Assembly (NCBI GenBank): GCA_017989935.1
Contig: JAGNOY010000007.1
Span: 1-20,556, forward strand
Direction: 5' to 3'
DNA from: Chitinophagaceae bacterium
Lineage (GTDB): Bacteria; Bacteroidota; Bacteroidia; Chitinophagales; Chitinophagaceae
Length of the DNA: 20,556 nucleotides
The notes below the pieces were generated by a model that searched no databases, had not been told where the DNA came from, and saw only the letters and a program-made list of their open reading frames with translations. Position numbers and translations under genes: made by a program. This document shows positions 6,490 to 15,060 of the stretch, piece after piece. Numbering within the stretch: the stretch's first letter is position 1; each line of letters starts with the position of its first letter.

Positions 6490-6933
6490 ATGCGAGGAGT
6501 AAACCATGTCTTTTTAATTGGCAATTTGGGAAAAGATCCCGAAATTCAATATGTAGAAGGAAATATTCCAGTCGCTAAGTTTCCATTGGCCACTACAGAA
6601 ACTTTTAAAGATAAGAAAGGCAATACGATTCCTCAGACGGAATGGCACAATATTGTTTTATGGCGAGGTTTGGCAGAATTAGCTTTTAAATATCTTCACA
6701 AAGGTAGTTTAGTGCACATTGAAGGTGCTTTAAGAACAAGATCATGGGAAGATAAAGACAAGAACCGAAGGTTTATGACAGAAATAATAGCTTCAAATTT
6801 GGTCATGCTAGATAAAAAGTCGTCAGAAATGAAAACAATGTCTGAAGAAGTAGATATTCATACCCATGGCCTTCATATGGATGATATATTGCCTTCAACG
6901 AACAAAGATTTGACTGATGAATTGCCATTTTAG
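6490..6933 (+). CDS. ssb: Single-stranded DNA-binding protein
   Basis: 147 residues from ATG at 6490. The conserved beginning MRGVNHVFLIGNLGKDPEI fixes this start; a longer frame from the TTG at 6454 would add twelve residues unlike the family. An OB-fold (about 4-105) includes EWHNIVLWRGLAELAFKYLHKGS and HIEGALRTRSWEDK. A flexible linker, unusual in having three His (IHTHGLHMDD), leads to the acidic tip DELPF, the interaction tail that docks replication and repair proteins. It coats ssDNA as a tetramer in replication, recombination and repair. It sits between mutY and gldE, an arrangement I recall from other Bacteroidota. Confidence 0.96.
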   Translation: MRGVNHVFLIGNLGKDPEIQYVEGNIPVAKFPLATTETFKDKKGNTIPQTEWHNIVLWRGLAELAFKYLHKGSLVHIEGALRTRSWEDKDKNRRFMTEIIASNLVMLDKKSSEMKTMSEEVDIHTHGLHMDDILPSTNKDLTDELPF

Positions 6934-6942
6934 TTATATTTG
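6909..6942 (+). promoter_or_regulatory. Likely gldE promoter
   Basis: TTTG (6909-6912), 22 bp, then TATATTTG (6935-6942), an exact match to TAnnTTTG. The -33 box lies inside the end of ssb and the -7 box straddles and follows its stop region. It leaves a leader of about 55 nt before the TTG start of gldE. Confidence 0.65.
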
Positions 6943-7004
6943 TCCCTATAAATGATCTCACTTCGCAGGAAGTATTTCATTATTGTTCACAAAAAATCTT
7001 CAAC

Positions 7005-8378
7005 TTGGACCCTGATTCGGTAAATTTTTATGCGCCTCATTTTTTATTGCAAGTACAACACCTTAGTACAAATGCGCACATTATTTTAGGAATACTCATA
7101 CTGTTTTTACTGGTTCTAACTGCGCTTATTGCAGGTTCTGAGGTAGCCTTTTTTTCGTTATCTGCTAAGGACATTAATTATATTAAGCAACGAGAGGATG
7201 ATGGGTACAAAACAATTTTAAATTTAATCGAACAGCCTAAACGATTATTGGCTACCTTATTGATTGGCAATAATTTTTTAAGCATTGGCGTGATCATTAG
7301 TACCAACCTGTTGTTTAATAGCCTATTTGATTTATCGAAATTATTTCCAAATTTATCTGATGGTCTATATGCCTTACTCAACATTATCATTCAAGTTGTT
7401 TTAGTTACTTTTTTATTAGTACTTTTTGGTGAGGTATTACCCAAAGTATATGCTACGCAGAACAATTTAAAACTCAGTTTGTTTACCGCGCCATTTATTA
7501 AGTTCCTTGATAAAATATTTCGTCCACTCAGCAGCTTTTTAGTTAATTCCACTGGTTTTATTGAACGCAGATTGTCAAGTAAATCACGAATGAGTGAAAT
7601 TAGCAATGAAGATGTTGAGCATGCCATTGCCTTGACTGTAGGGCATTCTGCGACTAAAGAAGAAGTGAATATTTTTAAAGGAATTTTGAAATTTAGTGAA
7701 ATCACCGCTAAGCAAATCATGAAAACTAGGTTAGATATTTCAGGATTAGATTATTCATGGGATTTTGAGCAAGTGAAAGCTCAAGTTTTAGAAACTGGAT
7801 TTTCAAGATTGCCTGTATATAGCGAATCTTTAGACGAAATTAAAGGAATACTCTATGCCAAAGATTTACTTGCCTACCTAGATGAAACGCATCCAGATTG
7901 GCATAATCTCGTAAGGCCAACTTATTTTGTTCACGAAAGCAAATTAATTGAAGATCTCTTAAAGGAATTTCAGCAAAAAAGAAATCACATGGCCATTGTA
8001 GTGGATGAATTTGGAGGCACTGCTGGCATGCTGACCTTAGAAGATATCATGGAAGAAATTATTGGGGAAATTAAAGATGAGTTTGATGAAGATGAATTAG
8101 ATTCTAAAAAAATTGATGACCAAAACTTTTTGTTCGAAGGGAAAACATTAATTAATGATGTTTGCCGTATAATTGGAGTTCCTGCTGAAAAATTTGAAGA
8201 AGTAAGAGGAGAAAGCGATTCCTTGGCAGGCATGGTATTGGAAATTGCAGGAAAATTTCCCGCTCAGAACGAAGTTGTTAGTTTTGAAAATTTTGATTTC
8301 ACCGTAATTCAGCTAGACAAACTGCGTCTGCAAAAAATTAAACTTACTATTAATCCGACTGAAATAGTTGAAGAATAG
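7005..8378 (+). CDS. gldE: GldE, CNNM/CBS/CorC membrane protein of the gliding gene set
   Basis: 457 residues. An N-terminal CNNM (DUF21) membrane domain has hydrophobic helices at about 26-50, 81-105 and 121-146, ending VLFGEVLPKVYA. A CBS pair follows (about 235-355, with SRLPVYSESLDEIKGILYAKDLL and MAIVVDEFGGTAGMLTLEDI). The C-terminal CorC_HlyC domain (about 370-450) contains ESDSLAGMVLEIAGKFP. Relatives are Mg/Co-transporter-like proteins; in Flavobacterium johnsoniae GldE supports GldD in gliding motility and type IX secretion. The start TTG at 7005 gives MDPDS, as in GldE relatives; no in-frame ATG lies upstream within the intergenic gap. gldD, usually next to gldE, is absent here; porU follows after 108 bp. 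Confidence 0.9.
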   Translation: MDPDSVNFYAPHFLLQVQHLSTNAHIILGILILFLLVLTALIAGSEVAFFSLSAKDINYIKQREDDGYKTILNLIEQPKRLLATLLIGNNFLSIGVIISTNLLFNSLFDLSKLFPNLSDGLYALLNIIIQVVLVTFLLVLFGEVLPKVYATQNNLKLSLFTAPFIKFLDKIFRPLSSFLVNSTGFIERRLSSKSRMSEISNEDVEHAIALTVGHSATKEEVNIFKGILKFSEITAKQIMKTRLDISGLDYSWDFEQVKAQVLETGFSRLPVYSESLDEIKGILYAKDLLAYLDETHPDWHNLVRPTYFVHESKLIEDLLKEFQQKRNHMAIVVDEFGGTAGMLTLEDIMEEIIGEIKDEFDEDELDSKKIDDQNFLFEGKTLINDVCRIIGVPAEKFEEVRGESDSLAGMVLEIAGKFPAQNEVVSFENFDFTVIQLDKLRLQKIKLTINPTEIVEE

Positions 8379-8412
8379 GGCAATAACTTTAATTCTTTAG
8401 CGTTTTATTTAT

Positions 8413-8432
8413 CTTAATTAATTTAAATTAAG
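8413..8432. other. AT-rich inverted repeat between gldE and porU
   Basis: CTTAATT (8413-8419) and AATTAAG (8426-8432) form a 7-bp stem with a 6-nt loop, 34 bp after the gldE stop. There is no T run after it and it is AT-only apart from the outer pair, so a terminator role is doubtful. Confidence 0.25.
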
Positions 8433-8456
8433 TAATAAGTAAAGATCGAATTTACT

Positions 8457-8464
8457 TAACTTTG
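8457..8464 (+). promoter_or_regulatory. -7 box of porU promoter
   Basis: TAACTTTG is an exact match to the Bacteroidota -7 motif TAnnTTTG, 22 bp upstream of the ATG of porU. No clear TTTG is seen at the expected -33 distance, so the call rests on the -7 box and its position. Confidence 0.5.
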
Positions 8465-8486
8465 AAAAACGCCTATTAATTTGAAT

Positions 8487-11400
8487 ATGAAAACTGTATT
8501 GACTTTTTCCTTCTTAAATTTATTTACAAGTGTGATTCTTTTTGCACAAGAAAGAATTTCTTCAGAAGCGAAACGTAAAGACTTGCAACTTCAAACTACT
8601 CAGCTTATAACAGAAAAGGTGGATACACAGCATATCTGGTATCAAGAAATTAAGCCCTTGGTTCGTTTTGCATTGCCAGAAGTAACACTTACGAATATAG
8701 ATGTACAATCAATTTCATCAAATTTATTCCCAGCAAATTTTCAATTCCCAAGCTCATTTGATCCAATAGTTCAAATTGCTATGGAAAGAAAGAAGCCTGT
8801 TGCAATTATTTCAATTCCACGATATATCAAAAATGCTAACGGACAAATTCAACTATTGAAGAATTATCAACTTCAATTGAATGAAACAAATACAGGTTCA
8901 AATAAAACAACGGGAAATAGAGTGTATGCAGCGCATTCAGTTTTAGCCACAGGAGATTGGTATAAAATTTCCTTATCTAAACAAGGTTTATATAAAATTG
9001 ATTACAATTTCATTAAAAGTAAATTAAAGATAATTCCAGAAAATATTAATACAGCAAATATTAGGCTATATGGTAATGGTGGACAAATGCTGTCAGAAAG
9101 TAATGCAGATCTGAGAGTTGATGATTTAGTAGAGAATCCAATTCAACTTCAACTGGGAAGTGATAATCAATTTAATGAAGGTGATTACATCTTATTTTAT
9201 GCCGAAGGACCGCATACCATACTGAAAGATTCCTTAAATAAAAAGTTCTCTCACATCTATAATTTGTATAGTGAAACAAGTCACTACTTTTTAAATTTTG
9301 ATAAAGGTGCAGGAAAAAGAATTCAAATAATTAATCCTACAGGAATTTCGAATGTGAATGTAAATAGCTTCAATGAGTTTGTTTTTTATGAGAAAGATTC
9401 AGTGAATCTTGGACGTTTTGGAAAAAGGTGGTGGGGCGATGAGTTTAATGATATTCCTGGTAGATATTTGAATCGAACTTTTAGTTTTTCCATTCCAGAT
9501 TATGACCCAACAACACCCATTAATATTACCACTGTTACTGGTGGTGTGTCTAACTCTGGATTTTCTTCGATGAATATTACTGCAAATGGTCAGCCTCTTC
9601 AAAACTTGCAGTATTCTCCGTTTCCAAATGTTGAAGAATATAATAAGCCAGTTATTGAAGTGATGAATGAAAGTACTTCTATGCTAACTTCTGCCAATCC
9701 ATTAACCCTTAATTTTTCATTTGCCAAAGGCAGCAGTGCAGCAGCTGGATTTTTAGACTATATTGAAATTAATGCCAGAAGAAATTTAGTTTTCAATGGG
9801 TATTTAAATTTTGCAGATTGGAATTCTGTTGGACAGAATAAAGTTGCTACATATCAACTTCAATCTGCGAACGCAAACACACAAATTTGGGATATCACCG
9901 ATCCATTGTCTCCAATTGGAATTCAGTCAGTATTGAATGGCAATCAATTAAATTTTAAACAAGATGCTTCTACATTACATCGTTTTATTGCTTACGATGG
10001 AACTGTATTCGAAACCCCTGCTTACATTGAGAAAATTGAGAACCAAGACCTACATGCTTTGTCAAGTATTGATTATATAATTATTTCTAATCCATTAATG
10101 AAGTCAGAAGCTGAAAGACTTGCCTTACATCATCAATCAAAAAGAAATTATCGTTATAAAGTAGTGACACCGCAAGAAATTTATAATGAGTTTTCTTCAG
10201 GAACTCAAGACATTTCTGCTTTAAGAGATTTTGTAAAAATGCTTTATGACAAGTCGAGTTTAAATGATATGCCAAAATATCTTTTGTTGATGGGGGATGG
10301 CTCGTACGATTATAAAGATAGGTTGAGTAATAATACAAATTTGGTACCCGTATCAGAAACCAATGAAAGCATTAGTAAAATTACAGGGTATTGTACTGAC
10401 GATTTTTTTGGTTTCTTAGATGATAGCGAGGATCCTAATATTTTTGGCGGATCTCAAATAAACATGTTGGATATTGGTGTAGGTAGATTGCCAGTAAACT
10501 CAGCGTCACAAGCTACAGAAGTGGTGAATAAAATTATACGATATGATAGTCCTGCATCATTTGGTTCTTGGAAAAATACAATGACGTTTAACGCAGATGA
10601 TGAAGATTATAACAACCATTTTAGCGATGCAGAGGATATGTCTAAAGCCATTTCGGATTCACTGCCTGCCTATAATAATGCAAAAATTTATGTAGATGGA
10701 TTTATTCAACAATCAACCCCAGCTGGACCAAGGACGCCTGACGCCAACAAAGCGGTCAATGATCAATTGTTTAATGGAACATTTCTAATGAATTATAATG
10801 GTCATGGAGGCCCAAGCAGCTGGTGTGAAGAGAGAATTTTTACGATGGACGATATTAATGGTTTAAAAAACAGAAATCGATTGCCTTTGTTTATTACTGC
10901 AACCTGTGATTTTGCACCTTTTGATAATCCGGCTAAAGTTTCGGCAGGAGAAAATTTGATACTCAATGGGGAAGGGGGGGCCATAGCTTTGATGACGACG
11001 ACTCAACTTGTGTATGCTGATCAAAATTGGATCATGAACATGAACTATATAAAATCAGGTTTTAAAAGGTTGAGCGATGGTAATTTTCCAACTTTAGGGG
11101 ATGCTTACAGAATTTCTAAGAATAAAAGGTATAATAGTCCGATTGATGCTAGCACTGCTGCTAATTTTAGAAAATTTGCTTTACTAGGAGATCCTGCTTT
11201 GCCACTCGCTTTTCCAGCACATCAGCTATTTACAGATAGTGTGAATGGTATGTCAGTAACGCAATATACAGATACTTTGAAAGCCTTGAAAAAGTATACG
11301 ATTACAGGCCATGTTGCTGATAAGAATGGTCAGTTATTGTCAAGTTTTAATGGCGTAGTATATCCTACAATCTTTGATAAACCTAGAAAATTAAGTACCT

Positions 11401-12299
11401 TGAAGAATGATGCCAAAAGCATCAAGGCTGAATATTTTGTGCAGAATAGTATTATTTACAAGGGAAAAGCGACTGTCAAGGATGGTAAATTTTCTTTCAC
11501 TTTTGTTGTTCCTAAAGATATTAATTATGAAATTGCTAAAGGTAAAATTAGTTATTACGCGGATAATGGGATGGAAGATGCAAATGGGTTCGATACGCAA
11601 ATTTATATTGGAGGTAGTTCGGGTAATGCAAATACAGATAATGCAGGCCCAGTGATTAAGCCCTTTATGAATGATGAGAAATTTGTGAATGGAGGTATTA
11701 CCACTAAAAATTCAACCCTTTACATTAAATTATCTGATGACAATGGCATTAATTATACAGGCAATTCTATTGGCCATGATATTACGGCTGTTTTAGATGG
11801 AAATTCTCAGAATACCTATGTGTTAAACAATTTTTTTGAAGCGGAATTAGACGATTATCGTTCGGGGACAGTCAAATTCCCAATTTCTAATTTGTCAGAA
11901 GGTCAGCATAGTATAACAATCAAGGCATGGGACATTTTTAATAATTCTGCAGAAGCAAAATTAGATTTTGTTGTTGTTAGTACTGCAGCAGGAAAACTGG
12001 CTCAGGTATATAATTATCCAAATCCTTTTACCACAAAAACAAAGTTCATGTTTGAACATAATTTGCCTAATCAAAATTTGTATGTAGGTGTCAATATTTA
12101 TACGATAGGTGGAAAACAGGTTAAGTCAATTCGAACTATGATTAATACGCCTGGCACAAGGTCCGATAGTATTGAATGGGATGGCTTAGATGAATTTGGA
12201 GATAAACTAGGAAAGGGTGTATATATTTATAAGTTATCCATAAAATCTCAAACTGGATATAGTGATAGCAAGCTTCAAAAATTGGTTTTACTGCGCTAA
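8487..12299 (+). CDS. porU: PorU, type IX secretion system C-terminal-signal peptidase (sortase)
   Basis: 1270 residues from ATG at 8487, which places a signal peptide first (MKTVLTFSFLNLFTSVILFAQ). The in-frame TTG at 8481 would add only two residues. PorU is a gingipain-like C25 cysteine peptidase at the cell surface that cuts off the C-terminal signal of T9SS cargo and attaches the cargo to its anchor. The peptidase domain spans about 530-910, with catalytic His773 in NYNGHGGPSSW and Cys807 in ITATCDFAPF; both are intact. Upstream are beta-rich domains (about 150-520). The C-terminus (about 1180-1270) is a FlgD-like/T9SS CTD-type fold with YNYPNPFT and GKGVYIYKL, which PorU is known to keep. 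The size is normal for the family. It is followed by porV, its functional partner. Confidence 0.95.
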   Translation: MKTVLTFSFLNLFTSVILFAQERISSEAKRKDLQLQTTQLITEKVDTQHIWYQEIKPLVRFALPEVTLTNIDVQSISSNLFPANFQFPSSFDPIVQIAMERKKPVAIISIPRYIKNANGQIQLLKNYQLQLNETNTGSNKTTGNRVYAAHSVLATGDWYKISLSKQGLYKIDYNFIKSKLKIIPENINTANIRLYGNGGQMLSESNADLRVDDLVENPIQLQLGSDNQFNEGDYILFYAEGPHTILKDSLNKKFSHIYNLYSETSHYFLNFDKGAGKRIQIINPTGISNVNVNSFNEFVFYEKDSVNLGRFGKRWWGDEFNDIPGRYLNRTFSFSIPDYDPTTPINITTVTGGVSNSGFSSMNITANGQPLQNLQYSPFPNVEEYNKPVIEVMNESTSMLTSANPLTLNFSFAKGSSAAAGFLDYIEINARRNLVFNGYLNFADWNSVGQNKVATYQLQSANANTQIWDITDPLSPIGIQSVLNGNQLNFKQDASTLHRFIAYDGTVFETPAYIEKIENQDLHALSSIDYIIISNPLMKSEAERLALHHQSKRNYRYKVVTPQEIYNEFSSGTQDISALRDFVKMLYDKSSLNDMPKYLLLMGDGSYDYKDRLSNNTNLVPVSETNESISKITGYCTDDFFGFLDDSEDPNIFGGSQINMLDIGVGRLPVNSASQATEVVNKIIRYDSPASFGSWKNTMTFNADDEDYNNHFSDAEDMSKAISDSLPAYNNAKIYVDGFIQQSTPAGPRTPDANKAVNDQLFNGTFLMNYNGHGGPSSWCEERIFTMDDINGLKNRNRLPLFITATCDFAPFDNPAKVSAGENLILNGEGGAIALMTTTQLVYADQNWIMNMNYIKSGFKRLSDGNFPTLGDAYRISKNKRYNSPIDASTAANFRKFALLGDPALPLAFPAHQLFTDSVNGMSVTQYTDTLKALKKYTITGHVADKNGQLLSSFNGVVYPTIFDKPRKLSTLKNDAKSIKAEYFVQNSIIYKGKATVKDGKFSFTFVVPKDINYEIAKGKISYYADNGMEDANGFDTQIYIGGSSGNANTDNAGPVIKPFMNDEKFVNGGITTKNSTLYIKLSDDNGINYTGNSIGHDITAVLDGNSQNTYVLNNFFEAELDDYRSGTVKFPISNLSEGQHSITIKAWDIFNNSAEAKLDFVVVSTAAGKLAQVYNYPNPFTTKTKFMFEHNLPNQNLYVGVNIYTIGGKQVKSIRTMINTPGTRSDSIEWDGLDEFGDKLGKGVYIYKLSIKSQTGYSDSKLQKLVLLR

Positions 12300-12515
12300 A
12301 TCGTTCTTTATCATTATTGTTGCCTGACATTTGAGAATTATAATAAGCAACATATAACCAAAAATTTACTTCATTAAATTAACGTATACATCATTTTCAA
12401 AATTGCGCTAAATCGTTTTTTTTTCATTATATTTGCCCAACTTTTGAGAATTATAATAAGCAACTATAGCCTAATATCTACTTCATTAAATTAACGTATA
12501 CATGACTTTCAAAAC
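12292..12515. repeat. 112-bp tandem duplication spanning the porU end and porV leader
   Basis: Unit 1 (12292-12403) and unit 2 (12404-12515) align along their whole length with two compensating 1-nt indels. Long identical blocks include TGCGCTAAATCGTT, TTTGAGAATTATAATAAGCAA and CTTCATTAAATTAACGTATA. Unit 2 holds a good -7 box and the porV ATG. Unit 1 contains the porU stop codon, a damaged -7 box (TATTGTTG), and ATC where the ATG would be. So the region looks like a direct duplication in which only the copy next to porV kept its function. Confidence 0.9.
12403..12435 (+). promoter_or_regulatory. porV promoter
   Basis: TTG (12403-12405), 22 bp, then TATATTTG (12428-12435), a perfect -7 box. 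The leader to the ATG is 66 nt. The equivalent in the upstream repeat unit (TATTGTTG at 12315-12322) has one mismatch and probably little activity. Confidence 0.65.
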
Positions 12516-13767
12516 TTTTAAGTTTGCAGCTGGTATTTTATTGGCAAATTTATCTTTAGCTTCAAATGCTCAAACTACGACAGGTGGACAAAAAACAGGT
12601 GCTGAATATAATACCATCACTACTGCTGTTCCCTTCATGAGAATTAGTCCAGACGCGCGTTCAGGGGCCATGGGTGACGTAGGTATTGCTCTTTCTCCTG
12701 ATGCAAATGCACAATATTGGAATATGTCTAAATTAGCCATGTCTGATAAAGATGCTGGCGTTTCGATAACCTATACACCTTGGTTAAAGGATCTTGTACC
12801 AGATATATTTTTAGCGTATTTGGCTGGTTATGTGAAATTTGGTGAAAAGGATAACAAGAATCAAGCAATAAGCTTAAGCATGCGCTATTTCTCTTTAGGA
12901 GATATTAATTATACTGATTTTAATGCTCAACCTGCAGGAACAGGAAAACCTAGAGAATTTTCGTTTGATTTAGGTTATTCAAGAAAACTGTCTAATAATT
13001 TATCGATTGGTTTATCTGGAAAATATATTCACTCTAATATTATAAATGGAGCTGGTAATTCAAATGGTGTAACGTATAAACCAGGGAAATCTTTTGCTGT
13101 AGACTTTGGTGCATATTATACAAAGTCATTAAGTGCGAATGATGAAACTGGGCAAGCATCTTCTATTAATGCTGGTATCATTATCAGCAACTTAGGAGGA
13201 AAAATTTCATACTCTGGTGATAGAAAAGATTTTATTCCTACAAATCTAGGAATAGGCTTAGCCTATAATTATAATATTGATGAATATAATAAATTAACTT
13301 TCGCAGTTGATGCGAATAAATTGTTGGTGCCTTCTCCTTATTTTGTTGAAGACACTTTAGGTAATTTGATTCAAAAATATCCTTATGAAAAGAATATTAT
13401 CAATGGGATGTTTGGATCATTTAGTGATGCTCCAGGTGGAGGAAGCGAAGAGCTTAAAGAAGTGATGTTAAGTTTGGGTGCAGAGTATTCTTACCAAAAT
13501 CAATTTTTTGTGCGTGCGGGATATTTTTATGAAAGTAAATATAAAGGAGATCGTCGTTTTTTAACAGTGGGTGTAGGGGTTAAGTACAATATTTTTGGAT
13601 TGAACTTTGCTTACCTTGTACCTTCTGGATCAGGAATTAGCAGAAATCCATTATCAAATACACTTAGATTCTCTTTATTGTTTGATTTTGCAGATCTGAA
13701 TAAAATACTTTTACCTAAGGGTAAAGATGATGATGATAAAAAGGACGAGCGTAAGAAAAAGAAATAA
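12502..13767 (+). CDS. porV: PorV (LptO), type IX secretion outer-membrane protein
   Basis: 421 residues. The signal peptide ends about SNA-Q24 (FKFAAGILLANLSLASNA). A FadL-like outer-membrane beta-barrel follows with family marks: AVPFMRISPDARSGAMGDVG near the mature N-terminus, DANAQYWNMSKLA, and ITYTPWLKDLVPDIFLAYL. PorV collects T9SS cargo at the translocon and delivers it to PorU in the attachment complex. The barrel's last strand is NTLRFSLLFDF. It is followed by an unusual 22-residue tail, mostly charged (KGKDDDDKKDERKKKK). ATG at 12502 lies 66 nt after a good promoter. The gene is directly after porU and ends at a strong terminator, so it can be transcribed alone or by read-through from porU. 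Confidence 0.96.
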   Translation: MTFKTFKFAAGILLANLSLASNAQTTTGGQKTGAEYNTITTAVPFMRISPDARSGAMGDVGIALSPDANAQYWNMSKLAMSDKDAGVSITYTPWLKDLVPDIFLAYLAGYVKFGEKDNKNQAISLSMRYFSLGDINYTDFNAQPAGTGKPREFSFDLGYSRKLSNNLSIGLSGKYIHSNIINGAGNSNGVTYKPGKSFAVDFGAYYTKSLSANDETGQASSINAGIIISNLGGKISYSGDRKDFIPTNLGIGLAYNYNIDEYNKLTFAVDANKLLVPSPYFVEDTLGNLIQKYPYEKNIINGMFGSFSDAPGGGSEELKEVMLSLGAEYSYQNQFFVRAGYFYESKYKGDRRFLTVGVGVKYNIFGLNFAYLVPSGSGISRNPLSNTLRFSLLFDFADLNKILLPKGKDDDDKKDERKKKK

Positions 13768-13775
13768 AACATTTT

Positions 13776-13806
13776 AAAAAGCTATTTTTTCAAATAGCTT
13801 TTTTTT
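13776..13806 (+). terminator. Rho-independent terminator after porV
   Basis: AAGCTATTT (13779-13787) and AAATAGCTT (13792-13800) form a perfect 9-bp stem, extendable by A-T pairs, with loop TTTC. A run of eight T follows (13799-13806). It lies just after the porV stop and ends 22 bp before ispF. Confidence 0.9.
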
Positions 13807-13828
13807 ATTAATCGAAAAAATTATAAGT

Positions 13829-14308
13829 ATGTATAGAATTGGATATGGTATTGATTATCATCAATTGGTTGAAGGGAGAGAATTTTGGTTAGGGGGAGTT
13901 CTAGTTCCACATTATAAAGGGGCTTTAGGACATTCAGATGCAGATGTATTGTTACATGCTATTTGTGATGCCTTACTTGGCGCTGTGAATGCCGGTGATA
14001 TTGGTACACATTTTCCGGATACTGATCAAAATTTTAAAAACATAGACAGTAAAATCTTATTAAGAAAGTGCCGAGAAATACTTTTAGAGAAAGGATATCA
14101 AATGGTAAATGTTGATAGTACTTTATGTTTGCAATTACCAAAAATTAAGCCTTATGTGCATGACATGCAAGCGGCTATTGCTGAATGTCTTCAATGTGAT
14201 CGGGATTTGATTTCTATTAAAGCTACAACCACAGAAGAACTTGGGTTTGTGGGAAGAGAAGAAGGTGTCGTGGCGCATGCAACCGTGTTGGTGCAAAAGA
14301 TTGCTTAG
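13829..14308 (+). CDS. ispF: 2-C-methyl-D-erythritol 2,4-cyclodiphosphate synthase
   Basis: 159 residues, the family's usual length. IspF makes the cyclic diphosphate MEcPP from CDP-ME-2-phosphate in the non-mevalonate isoprenoid pathway, as a cytosolic trimer. Zinc ligands Asp9 and His11 (GIDYHQL) and His43 (DVLLHAICDALL) are present, with the signature GHSDADVLLHA, HFPDTD, and the CDP-binding TTTEELGFVGREEG near residue 133. The start ATG at 13829 matches the family. The porV terminator leaves only 22 bp upstream, so any dedicated promoter would have to overlap the terminator or lie inside porV. Confidence 0.96.
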   Translation: MYRIGYGIDYHQLVEGREFWLGGVLVPHYKGALGHSDADVLLHAICDALLGAVNAGDIGTHFPDTDQNFKNIDSKILLRKCREILLEKGYQMVNVDSTLCLQLPKIKPYVHDMQAAIAECLQCDRDLISIKATTTEELGFVGREEGVVAHATVLVQKIA

Positions 14309-14517
14309 TTTGAGCAGGTATTTAATATGCATTTATTTTAATCTCTTCAGATTTCTGTGAATAAGGAATTTTTAAAAAGTCATTTTTAAAGACTTAGATA
14401 ATTTATTTGAATTAAAGGCGAAATGATATTGAAGAGTTTCAGCAATAAATGAAAGAGGGAAATATGCCGAACAGACACCCTAAAACAGTAGTAAGCATTC
14501 AAGTAAATCATAGTAGA

Positions 14518-15060
14518 ATGACAAAAAAATTAAAGTTAGCTGCATTATTCATAGTAGCATTTGCTTGTATGCAATTGAATGCTCAAAATGAAACATCTTT
14601 AAAAGCTACGAAACCTGCTACCGAAAGCAAAACAGCCAAACCTACAAAGCAAGAAACGATGGATTGGATTGCAGGAAAAATGAAAGATAACCTATTAGGT
14701 ACTTTAGGTGATTACAGACACTTTGTTTCTTACAGTAATGGTATTTTTGTTTACAAAAAAGAGGCAAAAATAGATGAATGGTATTTTACAACAATTGATT
14801 TAAATAAAGTTACGGGAATGAACAACGAGTATTCAAATGATTTTTATGTATCAGGAAAGGGTTTAGTGAATACAATTTTGGAAGGTCATGAATTTGGTAG
14901 TATAAAAGATTTTTTGTCTATTAGTGGTCCTAACTACGATGATTACGCTGCGCCATTCAATTTTACTCCTGATCAGTCTTTAGTAGAAAGGTTGAAAAAG
15001 GCATTTACCATCTTAATTGGATATAATTCAACTCAAAAAGGGGTAGACGAAAAGTTTTAA
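14518..15060 (+). CDS. Conserved-looking secreted protein of unknown function
   Basis: 180 residues from ATG at 14518. This start begins a signal peptide (MTKKLKLAALFIVAFACMQL, cut after NA at about 23). An in-frame ATG at 14449 would place 23 polar residues before it and is less likely. The mature protein opens with a Thr/Lys/Ala-rich linker (about 28-47) and then a compact domain with DWIAGKMKDNLLG, FVYKKEAKIDEWYFTTIDL and a C-terminal helix LVERLKKAFTILIGYN. I recognise no catalytic motif and no family name. It is probably periplasmic; the Cys at residue 16 lies within the hydrophobic run and is not a clear lipobox. It is preceded by about 210 bp of AT-rich DNA and followed by a repeat-bearing convergent gap. 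Confidence 0.75.
   Translation: MTKKLKLAALFIVAFACMQLNAQNETSLKATKPATESKTAKPTKQETMDWIAGKMKDNLLGTLGDYRHFVSYSNGIFVYKKEAKIDEWYFTTIDLNKVTGMNNEYSNDFYVSGKGLVNTILEGHEFGSIKDFLSISGPNYDDYAAPFNFTPDQSLVERLKKAFTILIGYNSTQKGVDEKF

Noticed and set aside
10087..10338. Minus-strand ORF inside porU
   Set aside because: Shadow of porU coding sequence within the peptidase domain.
14377..14395. AAGTC/GACTT hairpin after ispF as a terminator
   Set aside because: Only 5 bp with a 9-nt loop and no clear T run; not above chance in AT-rich DNA.
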